64,000 nucleotides of DNA from Deltaproteobacteria bacterium (lineage in GTDB: Bacteria > Myxococcota_A > Polyangia > GCA-2747355 > JADLHG01): contig JADLHG010000005.1 of assembly GCA_020848905.1 (NCBI GenBank), positions 253,423-317,422 of the forward strand, in the 5' to 3' direction. Below are positions 34,283 through 43,109 of this stretch, one piece after another. The stretch's first letter is position 1. Every line of letters starts with the position of its first letter. The notes beneath the pieces were generated by a model. It was not told where the DNA came from, did not search any database, and was given only the letters and a program-made list of their open reading frames with translations. A program made the translations under genes and the position numbers.

Positions 34283-34481
34283 GGGTCCATCCTCTCGATC
34301 GGGTTTTCTACGTCCGCCCCGAGCAAGTTCGGGACCGCGTCCGGCGTGGCGGAAAACCGCGCGCAGCTCCTGCGCTCTGCCGCAACGTTGGGCGTCGCGT
34401 GACCGCCGAGTTCTGGAAATCCGGGCCGGCGTTCATCGACAATCGCGGCGTGACCCGAGCGGCCAGCCTCGGTCGCGCCGG

Positions 34482-34907
34482 TCACTCCAGCGTAGCGATG
34501 ACCTTGAGCTCGACGGCGATGGGGGTGGGGAGCGCGTTCACCTCGACGGTGGTGCGCGTCGGCTGATTCCCGGCGAAGGCCTCCGCGTAGAGCCGGTTGA
34601 AGGTCGTGAAGTCACGCTTCATGTCCGTGAGAAAGACCGTCACGTCCACGATGCGCTCCCAGCTCGACCCCGCGTCCTCGAGGATCGCGCGCACGTTGGC
34701 GAAGACCTGCCGGCACTGCGCGGCGAAGTCGTACGAGCGCACGGCACCGCGGTCGTCCTGCACGAGCCCGGGGATGCTGCCGTCTCCGGGGCGCCGCGGG
34801 CCGACTCCCGAGAGGAAGAGCAACGAGCCGGCGCGTCGCGCATGCGGGTAGGCGCCGACCGGCGACGGGGCTCGGGCCGTGATGATCGTATCGCGGGGAT
34901 CAGCCAC
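34482..34907 (-). CDS. nbaF: 2-aminomuconate deaminase (RidA/YjgF family)
   Basis: A 141-residue RidA-fold protein. Family positions include S-P-V-G-A-Y-P-H, L-L-F-L-S-G-V-G-P, and D-V-T-V-F-L-T-D-M with P-T-R-T-T-V-E near the end. Deaminates 2-aminomuconate to 4-oxalocrotonate in the meta-cleavage branch; this role is assigned from its overlap with the semialdehyde dehydrogenase gene and the ring-cleavage genes nearby, since RidA homologues are also general imine deaminases. GTG 34907 overlaps the dehydrogenase stop (GTGGCTGA); an ATG 30 bases earlier is possible. Confidence 0.82.
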   Translation of the reverse strand: MADPRDTIITARAPSPVGAYPHARRAGSLLFLSGVGPRRPGDGSIPGLVQDDRGAVRSYDFAAQCRQVFANVRAILEDAGSSWERIVDVTVFLTDMKRDFTTFNRLYAEAFAGNQPTRTTVEVNALPTPIAVELKVIATLE

Positions 34908-36384
34908 GGGAGCTCCCGCGCGCCCGACTCGACCCATAGCGCACGCACACGTTCTTCGGCTCGGTGAAGAAGCGCAGCGCCTCGTCGCCCCCCTCGCGCC
35001 CGAGCCCGCTCTGCTTCGTTCCGCCGAAGGGCACGCGCAGGTCGCGCAGCATCCAGCAGTTCACCCACACCGTGCCGGCCTCGAGCCGCGCGGCCACGCG
35101 GTGCGCGCGGTCCAGGTCCCGCGTCCAGACCGAGGCGGAGAGCCCGTACGGCGTCCCGTTGGCGATGGAGAGCGCCTCCTCCTCGTCTCGGAAGGGGAGC
35201 AGCGTGACCACCGGGCCGAAGATCTCCTCCTGGTTCACGCGGCACGACGGACCCAGCCCGGCGATGACCGTCGGCTGGTGGAAGAAACCGTCGCGACAGC
35301 GCGCGCTCGGTGGCTCGGCCAGCCCTCCACCCGCGAGGATCGCTCCCCCCTCGCGCCGCGCGAGCTGCACGTAGCGCTGGACCTTCTCCAGGTGCGCGCG
35401 CGAGATGACCGCGCCGAGATCCGTCTGCGGGTCGAGCGGGTCGCCCACGCGGAGCGCACGTACCCGCTCGAGAAAGAGGGCGACGAAGCCGTCGTAGACC
35501 GACGCCTCCACGAGCACGCGCGAGCCGCAGAGGCAGATCTGCCCCTGGTTCGAGAAAGCGGCCCGCACGGCCTCGCGCGCCGCCTCCTCGAGGTCGGCCT
35601 CGGCGAACACGATCGTCGGATTCTTTCCGCCGAGCTCGAGCGCCAGCTTCTTGAAGCAGGGGGCCGCGGCCTGCGCGATGGCCGCCCCCGTGGCCGTCCC
35701 GCCCGTGAAGGAGATCGTGGGCACGGCGGGGTGCGCGACGAGGGGTCCACCCACGCGCGGCCCGAGCCCGTGCACGACGTTCAGCACGCCGGGCGGCAGG
35801 CCCGCCTCGCGGCAAACCTCTCCCAGCAGCGCGGCGGTCGACGGCGTGAGCTCGGAGGGCTTGGCCACCACCGTGTTCCCCGTGGCCAGCGCGGGGGCGA
35901 TCTTCCAGCTCAGGAGGTAGAGCGGCAGGTTCCAGGGCGCGATGAGCCCCGCCACGCCGCGCGGGGCGCGCAAGGTCACGTTCAGCGCCTCGCCGTCCAT
36001 CGCGTGCGCCTCGGTGTGCCCGTGCAAGATGGCCGTGGCGAAGAAGCGGAAGTTCGCCACCGCGCGGGGGAGGTCGACGGTGCGCGCAACGCGGAGCGGC
36101 TTGCCCGTGTCGGCGCTCTCGGCCTGCGCGAAGGCTTCGAGCCCGGCTTCGACGAGGTCCGCGAGGCGCAGGAGGAGGCGCGACCTTTCGGCGGCAGGCG
36201 TCGCGGCCCAGCCCGGAAAGGCCCGCCGCGCGGCCGCCACCGCCAGCTCCACGTCGGCCGCGTCGCTGTCCGGCACGCGCGCCGCGAGCTCTCCCGTGGC
36301 GGGGGCGAGCTTCTCGAGGTAGCGCCCACCTCTCGGCGGTGACGGCTCGCCGTCCACGAAGTTCGTCAGCTCGATGCCGGACAT
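34900..36384 (-). CDS. nbaE: 2-aminomuconate 6-semialdehyde dehydrogenase (aldehyde dehydrogenase family)
   Basis: A 494-residue NAD(P)-dependent aldehyde dehydrogenase. Catalytic positions are intact: W-N-L-P near residue 155, F-T-G-G-T-A-T-G near 232, the general base in L-E-L-G-G-K-N-P near 257, and the nucleophile in N-Q-G-Q-I-C-L-C near 290. F-G-G-T-K-Q-S-G-L-G-R-E-G is near the end. The neighbours (aminomuconate deaminase overlapping, ACMSD in the same 11-kb region) point to oxidation of 2-aminomuconate semialdehyde to 2-aminomuconate. The ATG at 36384 is the start that gives the family length. Confidence 0.88.
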   Translation of the reverse strand: MSGIELTNFVDGEPSPPRGGRYLEKLAPATGELAARVPDSDAADVELAVAAARRAFPGWAATPAAERSRLLLRLADLVEAGLEAFAQAESADTGKPLRVARTVDLPRAVANFRFFATAILHGHTEAHAMDGEALNVTLRAPRGVAGLIAPWNLPLYLLSWKIAPALATGNTVVAKPSELTPSTAALLGEVCREAGLPPGVLNVVHGLGPRVGGPLVAHPAVPTISFTGGTATGAAIAQAAAPCFKKLALELGGKNPTIVFAEADLEEAAREAVRAAFSNQGQICLCGSRVLVEASVYDGFVALFLERVRALRVGDPLDPQTDLGAVISRAHLEKVQRYVQLARREGGAILAGGGLAEPPSARCRDGFFHQPTVIAGLGPSCRVNQEEIFGPVVTLLPFRDEEEALSIANGTPYGLSASVWTRDLDRAHRVAARLEAGTVWVNCWMLRDLRVPFGGTKQSGLGREGGDEALRFFTEPKNVCVRYGSSRARGSSRG

Positions 36385-36491
36385 GGCCCCTCGTCGTCGC
36401 GCTCGAGGTGGATCTACGCTGGCCCACGCGCGATCGTTACGGCGCACGGGGCACCGCACCACCGGGCCCGTGCAGAGGTGCGCGGCGGGCG

Positions 36492-36507
36492 TGGTACACT
36501 GAGAGCT
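36492..36507 (+). promoter_or_regulatory. Weak sigma-54-like site before the 12-repeat lipoprotein gene
   Basis: TGGTACACTGAGAGCT keeps GG and GC at the right spacing but has four other mismatches. It overlaps TACACT, which could instead be a sigma-70 -10 element. Confidence 0.2.
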
Positions 36508-36544
36508 GTCCTGGGCTGTTTCGCGGCGCGGGACAGGAGCGTCG

Positions 36545-38782
36545 GTGACTCCCATTCCTCGCGGCAGACGCGGCCTTCTCGTGGCGACGATGTTCCTTGC
36601 GGCCTGCGGCGGCGGCGGCGGCTCCACCGACGCGGCTCCGTCGGGCGACGGCACCGCGAGGGAGGCCGGCCCGGATGGGGTCGGCCCGGGACTCGACGGA
36701 GGCCTGCCCCTCCCCGCATACACCTGGTGCACGCCGCACGGCACGAGCTGCCAGGCCGGTCTGAAGTGCCTCGGCCGCATGTGCCAGCCGCTCTGCGACG
36801 CCGCCAAGGGGCGAGCGAACAACCCGGGCTGCCCGGACCCCGCGCGCTACGTCTGCGACGGCAAGGCCTGGGCGCCGCTCGCCGTCTGTCGACGCCGCTG
36901 CGATCCGGCCCAGGGCCGAGGGACGAACCCCGAGTGTCCCGTCGGCACCTACTGCCAGGCCGGAACCCCGGCGAGCGAGAGCTACTGCTCGGTGAGCCCC
37001 GCCCCTCCCACGCGGGGACCGCGGCGGGCCGGTGAGAGCTGCGTGCGCATCGCTCCGGCCGCGCGCACCTGCGGAGCCGGTCTCTTCTGCAGCGGCGATC
37101 CGGCGCTGCCGGTCTGCGTGAAGGCCTGCGACCCGCGACGCGGCGCGAAGGGCAACCCGCTCTGCGACGCGGGCGAGGAGTGCGTCGAGGACGCAGCGTC
37201 CTACGCGCAGGGCAAGTGTCTGCCCCCCGCCTCTCGCGGCGCGGACCAGGTCTGCAACGACACGAGCCTGCGCTGCACGCCCCCTCTCGCCTGCTCCGGC
37301 GGGCGGTGCCAACACCCCTGTGACGCGAAGAAGGGCGTCACCGCCAACCCCGACTGCGCGGTCAAGGAGAGCTTCTGCGTCACCATCGGCAGCGCGAGCC
37401 TCTGCCGGAGGCGCTGCGACCGCGCGCAGGGAGGAGTGGCCCATCCGGCCTGCGCCGAGGGCTACTACTGTGCGGCGGAGACGGGACCCTACGCCCCGGG
37501 GCAGTGCCTCCCCCTCGCCGCGGCGCGAGAGGGCCCGGTGGCGCGCGGCGGAAGGTGCGGCGACCAGCTCGACCTGCGCTGCAAGAGCGGCCTCGTCTGC
37601 CTGACCCGACGCTGCGCCGCGAGCTGCAACCCCCGCCTCGCGCCCCCTGGAGGCTGCGGCGACGGAGAGGTCTGCGAAGAGCGCACGAACGTCCCCACGG
37701 GAGGCGTCTGCGTCCCCTCGAAGGGCACGGTCGCGCTCGGCCTCCCCTGCGACCGCGTGCACGCCCCCTGTGCCGCGGGCCTGGTCTGCGACCGCATCTG
37801 TCACAGGGCGTGCGACCCGAAGAAGGGGGACAACAACAACCCCGACTGCGCCGACCTGGCGAAGACGAGCTGCGTGGCAGAAGGAACGGGCGGCGTCTGC
37901 CGCCGACGGTGCTCGGCCACGCAGCCGGCCGCGCTCAGCCCCGACTGCGCCCTCGGCACCTACTGCCACGGCGCGAGCGGCACGAGTCCGGGTCTTTGCC
38001 GCCCGTCCCCGACGCCTCCTCTCGGGCGCGTGCAGACGGCCAGCGCACCGTGCACCACCGCGACCTACGACGACGACTGCGACGGGGAGAAGGGCCTCGT
38101 CTGCCTGATGGGAGGACCCAGCCTCTCGGCGGTGAGCCGCGACCGCTGCGCCCTCGCCTGCGACCCACGCGCGGGCGCCGCCGCGACCTGCGGCGCGGGC
38201 GAGGTCTGCACCGAGTACCTCGACTCGCCGAAGCAGGGCGCGTGCGTTCGCGAGAGCGGCCAGCCGCGGGGCGAGCGGTGCAACCTCACGGACAAGCGGT
38301 GCAGCACCGGGCTCCTCTGCTACCTGGGCGAGTGCCTGCAAGCCTGCGACACGGCGAAGGGGGGCGCAGAAACGAATCCCGCCTGCCCCGCCCCAACGAC
38401 CGACTACACCTGCGTCGAGCTGAAGCGCGCCACGATCCCGGTGGACGCGATGGCCTGCCGCAAGAAGTGCGACCCCGCGAAGGGCACGCTCACGAGCCCC
38501 GAGTGCCCGGCCGGCACCTTCTGCCAGGCGGACGCGGCGCTGGGCCCGACGGTCGCCTACTGTCGCCCCACGCTAGAGCCACCGCGCGGCGGCGCGGCCC
38601 TCGGCGCGAGCTGCTCGCCGCTCACCGACGATTGCGACGGCTCCAAGAGCCAGGTCTGCGCGGATCGCAGCTCGTACACCTGCGAGCCCGCGTGCGACCC
38701 GCGCACCCAAGGGGCCCCGTGCGCGACGGGCGAGGTCTGCCTGCCGAGCACCCAGAGCTTCCTCGGCGGGTACTGCCTCTGA
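36545..38782 (+). CDS. Large cysteine-rich lipoprotein with about twelve tandem modules
   Basis: A 745-residue protein from GTG 36545 (AGGAG seven bases upstream) with a type II signal peptide ending F-L-A-A-C. After an Asp/Gly-rich linker, about twelve copies of a ~55-residue module follow, each with C-D-P-x-x-G-x-x-x-N-P-x-C and then G-x-Y-C about six residues on, and a second half such as G-L-x-C-x-x-x-x-C. Conserved cysteines probably pair within each module. No enzyme motif. The next gene starts within its stop codon (CTGA), suggesting the two proteins are made together. Confidence 0.7.
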   Translation: MTPIPRGRRGLLVATMFLAACGGGGGSTDAAPSGDGTAREAGPDGVGPGLDGGLPLPAYTWCTPHGTSCQAGLKCLGRMCQPLCDAAKGRANNPGCPDPARYVCDGKAWAPLAVCRRRCDPAQGRGTNPECPVGTYCQAGTPASESYCSVSPAPPTRGPRRAGESCVRIAPAARTCGAGLFCSGDPALPVCVKACDPRRGAKGNPLCDAGEECVEDAASYAQGKCLPPASRGADQVCNDTSLRCTPPLACSGGRCQHPCDAKKGVTANPDCAVKESFCVTIGSASLCRRRCDRAQGGVAHPACAEGYYCAAETGPYAPGQCLPLAAAREGPVARGGRCGDQLDLRCKSGLVCLTRRCAASCNPRLAPPGGCGDGEVCEERTNVPTGGVCVPSKGTVALGLPCDRVHAPCAAGLVCDRICHRACDPKKGDNNNPDCADLAKTSCVAEGTGGVCRRRCSATQPAALSPDCALGTYCHGASGTSPGLCRPSPTPPLGRVQTASAPCTTATYDDDCDGEKGLVCLMGGPSLSAVSRDRCALACDPRAGAAATCGAGEVCTEYLDSPKQGACVRESGQPRGERCNLTDKRCSTGLLCYLGECLQACDTAKGGAETNPACPAPTTDYTCVELKRATIPVDAMACRKKCDPAKGTLTSPECPAGTFCQADAALGPTVAYCRPTLEPPRGGAALGASCSPLTDDCDGSKSQVCADRSSYTCEPACDPRTQGAPCATGEVCLPSTQSFLGGYCL

Positions 38783-40356
38783 TCCCCAGGCGCCCAGCGT
38801 CGCCGCGCGCACACGTCGTCGCGGCATCTCGCCGAGGCGAACGCGCCTCGAGAGCTCTCTGTCGCGCGCTTACGCTCGGCGCACTGATCCTGCCGTCAGT
38901 GTCCGCCCTCGGCGCCACCCTCTACGTCGACCTCCGGCACGCGAGCTGCTCCGACGCACGAGCGAAGGCCGACGTGAAATCCGGCCTGCCGCTCTGCACC
39001 GTCCAGCGCGCCGCGCAGCTCGTGGACCCGGGGGATCTGGTCCTTGTCGGCGACGGCGTGTACGAGGACGCGGACAACGACAAGTCCGTCTTGCGCCTGA
39101 CCCGCGGCGGCAGCGCGGGAGCGCCGGTCACCTTCCGGGCGCTGCACCGCCATCGAGCGCAGCTGAAGGGAACGCTGCCGAGCGGTAGCACGGACTTCAA
39201 CTGGTGCGTGCTCCTCGCCCCGCGGGTGCAGTGGGTCGTCATCGACGGCTTCGACATCTCCGGCTGTGCGACCGGCGTGATGATCAACAACGACAACCAC
39301 CAGGTCGTCGTCTCGGGAAACCGCATCCACGAGATAGGCCGACGGGTGACCACCACGCAGTACGGCCAGGACGGCGTCTCCATCGGCGGCGGCAGCACCG
39401 ACGTCACCGTCGACGGAAACGTGATCCACACCATCGGGCGCCTCGCGGGGAGCCAGTACCCCAACAACCACGACCACGCGGTTTATATCCGCGGCAGCCG
39501 CATTCTCGTCACGAACAACGCATTCTACGACCTGAAGGCGGGCTGGGGGGTGCACATCTACGGACCGGACCCCAAACGGGAGCTGAAGATCGTCAACAAC
39601 ACCTTCGCCGAGGCCAACCCCGGGCGCGACGGGCACATCATCGTCACCACCGGAACCTCGGACCTGCTCATCCAGAACAACATCTTCTACCAGCCGCGAG
39701 GCGGAGCGGTGCAGATCGACACCTGCAGCGACGTAAGCAAGGTCTCGCTGCTCAACAACCTCACGGACCGCAACCAGCTCACGGTGGGCGCCAGCTGCCC
39801 CTTCACGCTCTCCGGCAACCTCACGGGCAAGACCCCGCTCTTCGCGGGGCCGGCGCAGCACGACTACCATCTGACGGCGGGGTCGCCGGGCCTCGACCAG
39901 GGGCTGCGCCAGGGTGCACCCGACCACGACCTCGATGGCGCCGCGCGACCGGCAGGAACCGCGGTAGACGTAGGCGCCTTCGAATTCGGCGCTCCTCTGG
40001 CCGGCGACGGACGCGCGGCCTCCGACAGCGGCAGGGGGAGCGACGGTCGCCTGGACGGCGCGGCCTCGCGGGACGCGGGGCCTGCAGACGCGAACGCGAA
40101 CCCGGTCGACGGCGGCGTGGGCCTCGACCCGCGCGCGGGAGAGGGGGGCGCGACCCCCGAGGCCGGTCCGGGCGGCGACGCCAGCGTCCCGGGCGCGGCC
40201 GGGTGCGGCTGCGAGGTCGGCTGGCCTTTCGATGGGTCCTACGCGCGGTGGCTGCTACTGGCGAGCGGGTGGCTCGCGCTCGAGCTCCGTCGGAGACGGC
40301 GCCAGAAACATCGGTCCAGTCAGAACACCGGCATTGGTCCTAGCGCTCCGGCGTGA
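38779..40356 (+). CDS. Secreted parallel beta-helix protein with a MYXO-CTERM-like tail
   Basis: About 525 residues. The core has repeated V-x-G-N-x-I-H-x-I, V-T-N-N-A-F and V-N-N-T-F turns, typical of right-handed parallel beta-helix proteins (DUF1565/pectate-lyase-like). An Asp/Ala/Gly linker follows and the end is G-C-G-C, a membrane segment and R-R-R-R-R, as in MYXO-CTERM surface sorting. A signal-like helix precedes A-T-L-Y-V-D. No ATG, GTG or TTG lies between the previous stop and that helix; CTG 38779 overlapping the stop (CTGA) is the best start, with GTG 38719 as the alternative. Overlaps the convergent gene by 17 bases. Confidence 0.7.
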   Translation: MIPRRPASPRAHVVAASRRGERASRALCRALTLGALILPSVSALGATLYVDLRHASCSDARAKADVKSGLPLCTVQRAAQLVDPGDLVLVGDGVYEDADNDKSVLRLTRGGSAGAPVTFRALHRHRAQLKGTLPSGSTDFNWCVLLAPRVQWVVIDGFDISGCATGVMINNDNHQVVVSGNRIHEIGRRVTTTQYGQDGVSIGGGSTDVTVDGNVIHTIGRLAGSQYPNNHDHAVYIRGSRILVTNNAFYDLKAGWGVHIYGPDPKRELKIVNNTFAEANPGRDGHIIVTTGTSDLLIQNNIFYQPRGGAVQIDTCSDVSKVSLLNNLTDRNQLTVGASCPFTLSGNLTGKTPLFAGPAQHDYHLTAGSPGLDQGLRQGAPDHDLDGAARPAGTAVDVGAFEFGAPLAGDGRAASDSGRGSDGRLDGAASRDAGPADANANPVDGGVGLDPRAGEGGATPEAGPGGDASVPGAAGCGCEVGWPFDGSYARWLLLASGWLALELRRRRRQKHRSSQNTGIGPSAPA

Positions 40357-41623
40357 GCGCGTACTCCCCGCCGGTGATGCGCAGCAGGCCCACCCCGGGC
40401 ACGTTGGCCTTCACCGTTCCCCCGCGCACGAGGAGCGCGCCCGAGGCCGGATCGATCTCGAGCGCACCGTCGCCTTCGACCCGTAGGGGCCGCTCGCCCG
40501 TGCCGAAGCCCGTGAGCTCGAGACCGGTCGTCTCGAGGCCGAAGCGCCCGGCCGCCTTGCGCTTCAAGCCGCACGCGCCGCGCACGCGGAGGTTCGCCCC
40601 TGGCGCCGCGCCGAGACCGGCGAGCGAGAGGTCGGCGTCCGTCACGCGCAGGCACGATCCGCTCTCGGAGAGCGACGCGGTCAGCCCTCCCACGAGGCGC
40701 AGGGGCGTCTCGCGAACGAGCCCCTCGAGCGTCAGGTCGGCGCCGCTGACCGTGAGCGCGAGCCCCACCTCCCCGAGCGCGAGCGCCACGGCTCCGGCCA
40801 GGCTCACCTCGCCGCCGGCCCCGAGCCCGAGTCCCTGCAGACTCAGCTTCGTCCCGCTGAGCTCCAGCTTTCCGCGGCGTCCCGCGACGCGCCCCTCGAC
40901 CGCGAGCTGGGCCGGGACCCGCGCGCCGCCGGCCCCACGAAGCTCCGCGCGCACCGTGCAGCTCGCCTGCCCGGAGACCATGGCCATCACGTCCCCGAAG
41001 AGCGCGTTCAAGCCGCGACCGGCCGCGCCTCCGTCCACGAGCTGGGCCGGCACCGGCACGGGCAGTCCGCGGTAACCGAAGACGCCTCCCGCGTAGAGCC
41101 GCGGGGCGCCGCCCGGGCCGTCGCGCCGCACCTCGAGGGTAACCTCGCGCACCGTGACTGTCGGGTTCAGGACGCCCGCGAGCCCGAGCAAGAAGCCGGG
41201 GTTCTTGCCCGCGCCGCGCAGCAGCGCGTTCAGCGCCGGCACCGCGTCGGTCACCGTGGGCGCCTCGTTGAAGCGCAGCCGCGCCGAGGCCAGCTCGTAG
41301 CCCGAGCGACCGCGGCGGAGCACCACCTCGTCGAGGGTAGCCACGGCGTCCTGCGAGAAGGCGATCTGGGGATGGGCGCCGCAGAGCGCGAGGCGATGGG
41401 ACCCTCCGCGCAGCGGCACCTTCAGGGTCGCCTCCGCGCGCTCGAGACGCGCGCCGCGCAGGTTGCCGGCCGCCCCGCGCAGCGCCTCGAGGACCGCGCC
41501 GAACCCTCTCGCCCCATCGCCCCGCCGCGCCTCCGCGAACGACGCGGGAGCAGCGAGGACGAAGACGAGCGCGAGGCCCGCGATCCCCCTGCACCGCCTT
41601 TGCCCGCCACACCGTGCAACCAT
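40340..41623 (-). CDS. Exported protein rich in short beta repeats, unknown function
   Basis: A 427-residue protein from ATG 41623 with a signal peptide ending A-S-F-A-E (about residue 29). The rest is an almost continuous run of amphipathic beta-strands with G-A-x-L-x-L-x-G-L patterns, like the repetitive strands of AsmA/TamB-type proteins, but no specific match is claimed. GAGGAG precedes the start. A nearly perfect sigma-54 promoter lies upstream, and the divergent neighbour also has one. Confidence 0.6.
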   Translation of the reverse strand: MVARCGGQRRCRGIAGLALVFVLAAPASFAEARRGDGARGFGAVLEALRGAAGNLRGARLERAEATLKVPLRGGSHRLALCGAHPQIAFSQDAVATLDEVVLRRGRSGYELASARLRFNEAPTVTDAVPALNALLRGAGKNPGFLLGLAGVLNPTVTVREVTLEVRRDGPGGAPRLYAGGVFGYRGLPVPVPAQLVDGGAAGRGLNALFGDVMAMVSGQASCTVRAELRGAGGARVPAQLAVEGRVAGRRGKLELSGTKLSLQGLGLGAGGEVSLAGAVALALGEVGLALTVSGADLTLEGLVRETPLRLVGGLTASLSESGSCLRVTDADLSLAGLGAAPGANLRVRGACGLKRKAAGRFGLETTGLELTGFGTGERPLRVEGDGALEIDPASGALLVRGGTVKANVPGVGLLRITGGEYALTPER

Positions 41624-41654
41624 CGTTTCGCTCCTCGCGACCCGCGCTGAGGGG

Positions 41655-41670
41655 AGCAAGGGACGTGCCC
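41655..41670 (-). promoter_or_regulatory. Sigma-54-type promoter of the 40.3-41.6 kb gene
   Basis: Minus-strand GGGCACGTCCCTTGCT: only the first base differs from TGGCACG-N4-TTGCT. Predicted leader of about 21 bases contains GAGGAG. Confidence 0.7.
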
Positions 41671-41982
41671 GCGGCTCCCGAGCAGCGAGCTCTCCTCGGG
41701 AGGGGGTCCCTCGCAAGATTGCGCTGCGATTCCACGCGTCGGTAACGCTACGCGGCGACGGCGCGACCACGGCGTGGCGTCCTCGTGCTGGCCGGACTAG
41801 CCACCGATTCGCACTGCACCTCGCGGAGCGCCGCACGCTGCCCTCTCGGGTGGGCAGTGGCCAGAGGAGCATCGCGGCAGGCTGCCCGCGAAAGCCGCCA
41901 TCGGCAGTTCGCGAACGGCCAGCTCGCGGCGCAACTCCGCGACCTTTGGCGCCGCGGCGCCTCGAGCTCCCAGCGATCCGGC
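41671..41982. other. Divergent intergenic region between two sigma-54-type promoters
   Basis: About 310 bases with no supported gene. A promoter of the same type leads out at each end, so shared upstream activator sites could lie here; none was recognised by eye. Confidence 0.35.
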
Positions 41983-41998
41983 TGGCACGAGACCTGCT
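41983..41998 (+). promoter_or_regulatory. Sigma-54-type promoter of the 42.0 kb gene
   Basis: TGGCACGAGACCTGCT: perfect TGGCACG, CTGCT for TTGCT, exact spacing; leader about 26 bases with GGGAGA. Confidence 0.65.
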
Positions 41999-42034
41999 GA
42001 CTACGGACGAAGAAGGACTCAGGGAGAACGGCTC

Positions 42035-43066
42035 ATGTCCACGCATCGACTGTCTAGCACCCGCGCGCTCGTCGCGTGTCTCGCCGTCGCAGCGGCGAGT
42101 GTCTGCGCTCCGAGCCTCGCGTACGCCCGTCACGGCGGCGAGGCGGCGCAGCCGGCGCCCCGTTTCCAGTGGCAGCCCGTCGAACGCACCGCTCGCGGCA
42201 CGGAGAAGAACGACGGGCTCCGGCTCATCCGTGGCCGCGCGAGCTTCCGGGCCGTCCCGGCCGCGATGCAGCACGCCGTCAAGGTCTTCCTCGCCCTGGG
42301 GCGGCACGCCGAAGCGGAGGGGCTGCGGGAGCTGTACGTCCCGACCGACAAGGCCGACCAGCGGTTCGTGCGTACGCGGGTCCACGCGCAGATCTCCGAG
42401 CTGCAGCGTGCCCGGGAGAAGGCGCATTCGACCGCCGGGGTCGTGGCCGCGGCCACGTTGCTCAACGCGGTGGAGGCCGAGTGGTACACCTTCACTGCCG
42501 GGCGACTCCCTCTCACCGCGCGTGAACGCAAGGAGCTCGGCAAGGCCGTGGCCAAGCTGGAGCAGGCCATGGCGCCCGAGCGGCTCCTCGCCGCCGCGCT
42601 GCAGAAGCTCGAGGCGCGGGACGTGGTCGGCGCGCGCGCGCTTCTCACGCGTCCGTCGTTTCTGCGCTCGGTCCAGGTCTTCGAGCGCCACGCGGTCAAG
42701 GAGCTGGTGACGGCCCGCAGCTCTCTCGAGCGCGCGTGGCAGGCGTACCTGCGCGCCGCGCCCGGTGAGGAGCGGCAGCAGGCCCTCGTGCATCTGCGAG
42801 ACGCCGCGCGACGGGTGGACCAGGAACTGCGACCGCTCGAGAACGCCACGACCATGGTGAACGTCGCCGCCGGCACGCAGGGGGCTCGCCTGCGCCCCGA
42901 GCTTTCCGCCGCCGTGTACAGCGTGCGCGACGCGGCCGGCGAGCTCCGGAGCCTCGTTCCCGGCCTCGGATCATCGAATGCGAGGATCACCGCAGACGCG
43001 AAGAGCGACGCCGCCTGGCAGCTCCAGCGCCTGGGCACGGAGGTGGATCGCTACGTCGGTCGGTAG
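42035..43066 (+). CDS. Exported helical protein of unknown function
   Basis: A 343-residue protein from ATG 42035 with a signal peptide ending L-A-Y-A-R (about residue 32). The mature part is Ala/Arg/Glu-rich and helical, with no cysteine; runs such as E-L-Q-R-A-R-E-K and L-E-R-A-W-Q-A-Y suggest a helical bundle or coiled coil. It recalls the protein at 32784 in composition but I cannot show common descent. No catalytic motif. Confidence 0.6.
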   Translation: MSTHRLSSTRALVACLAVAAASVCAPSLAYARHGGEAAQPAPRFQWQPVERTARGTEKNDGLRLIRGRASFRAVPAAMQHAVKVFLALGRHAEAEGLRELYVPTDKADQRFVRTRVHAQISELQRAREKAHSTAGVVAAATLLNAVEAEWYTFTAGRLPLTARERKELGKAVAKLEQAMAPERLLAAALQKLEARDVVGARALLTRPSFLRSVQVFERHAVKELVTARSSLERAWQAYLRAAPGEERQQALVHLRDAARRVDQELRPLENATTMVNVAAGTQGARLRPELSAAVYSVRDAAGELRSLVPGLGSSNARITADAKSDAAWQLQRLGTEVDRYVGR

Positions 43067-43109
43067 CGGTCGCCTCGCCGGCCGCGCAGGCCCGCGACGG
43101 CTCGCAGCG

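Noticed and set aside
34310-34375. Sigma-54-like GG-N10-GC site before the 34.3 kb lipoprotein gene
   Set aside because: Four mismatches in the -24 half; GG and GC at this spacing arise often by chance in such GC-rich DNA.
37504-38778. N-terminal part of the long frame leading into the beta-helix gene
   Set aside because: It is the shadow of the 12-module lipoprotein in another frame; coding character starts only after 38779.
41624-42793. Upstream extension of the 427-residue exported protein to 42793
   Set aside because: It lies antisense to the exported protein at 42035 and lacks a signal peptide; ATG 41623 has both signal peptide and Shine-Dalgarno.
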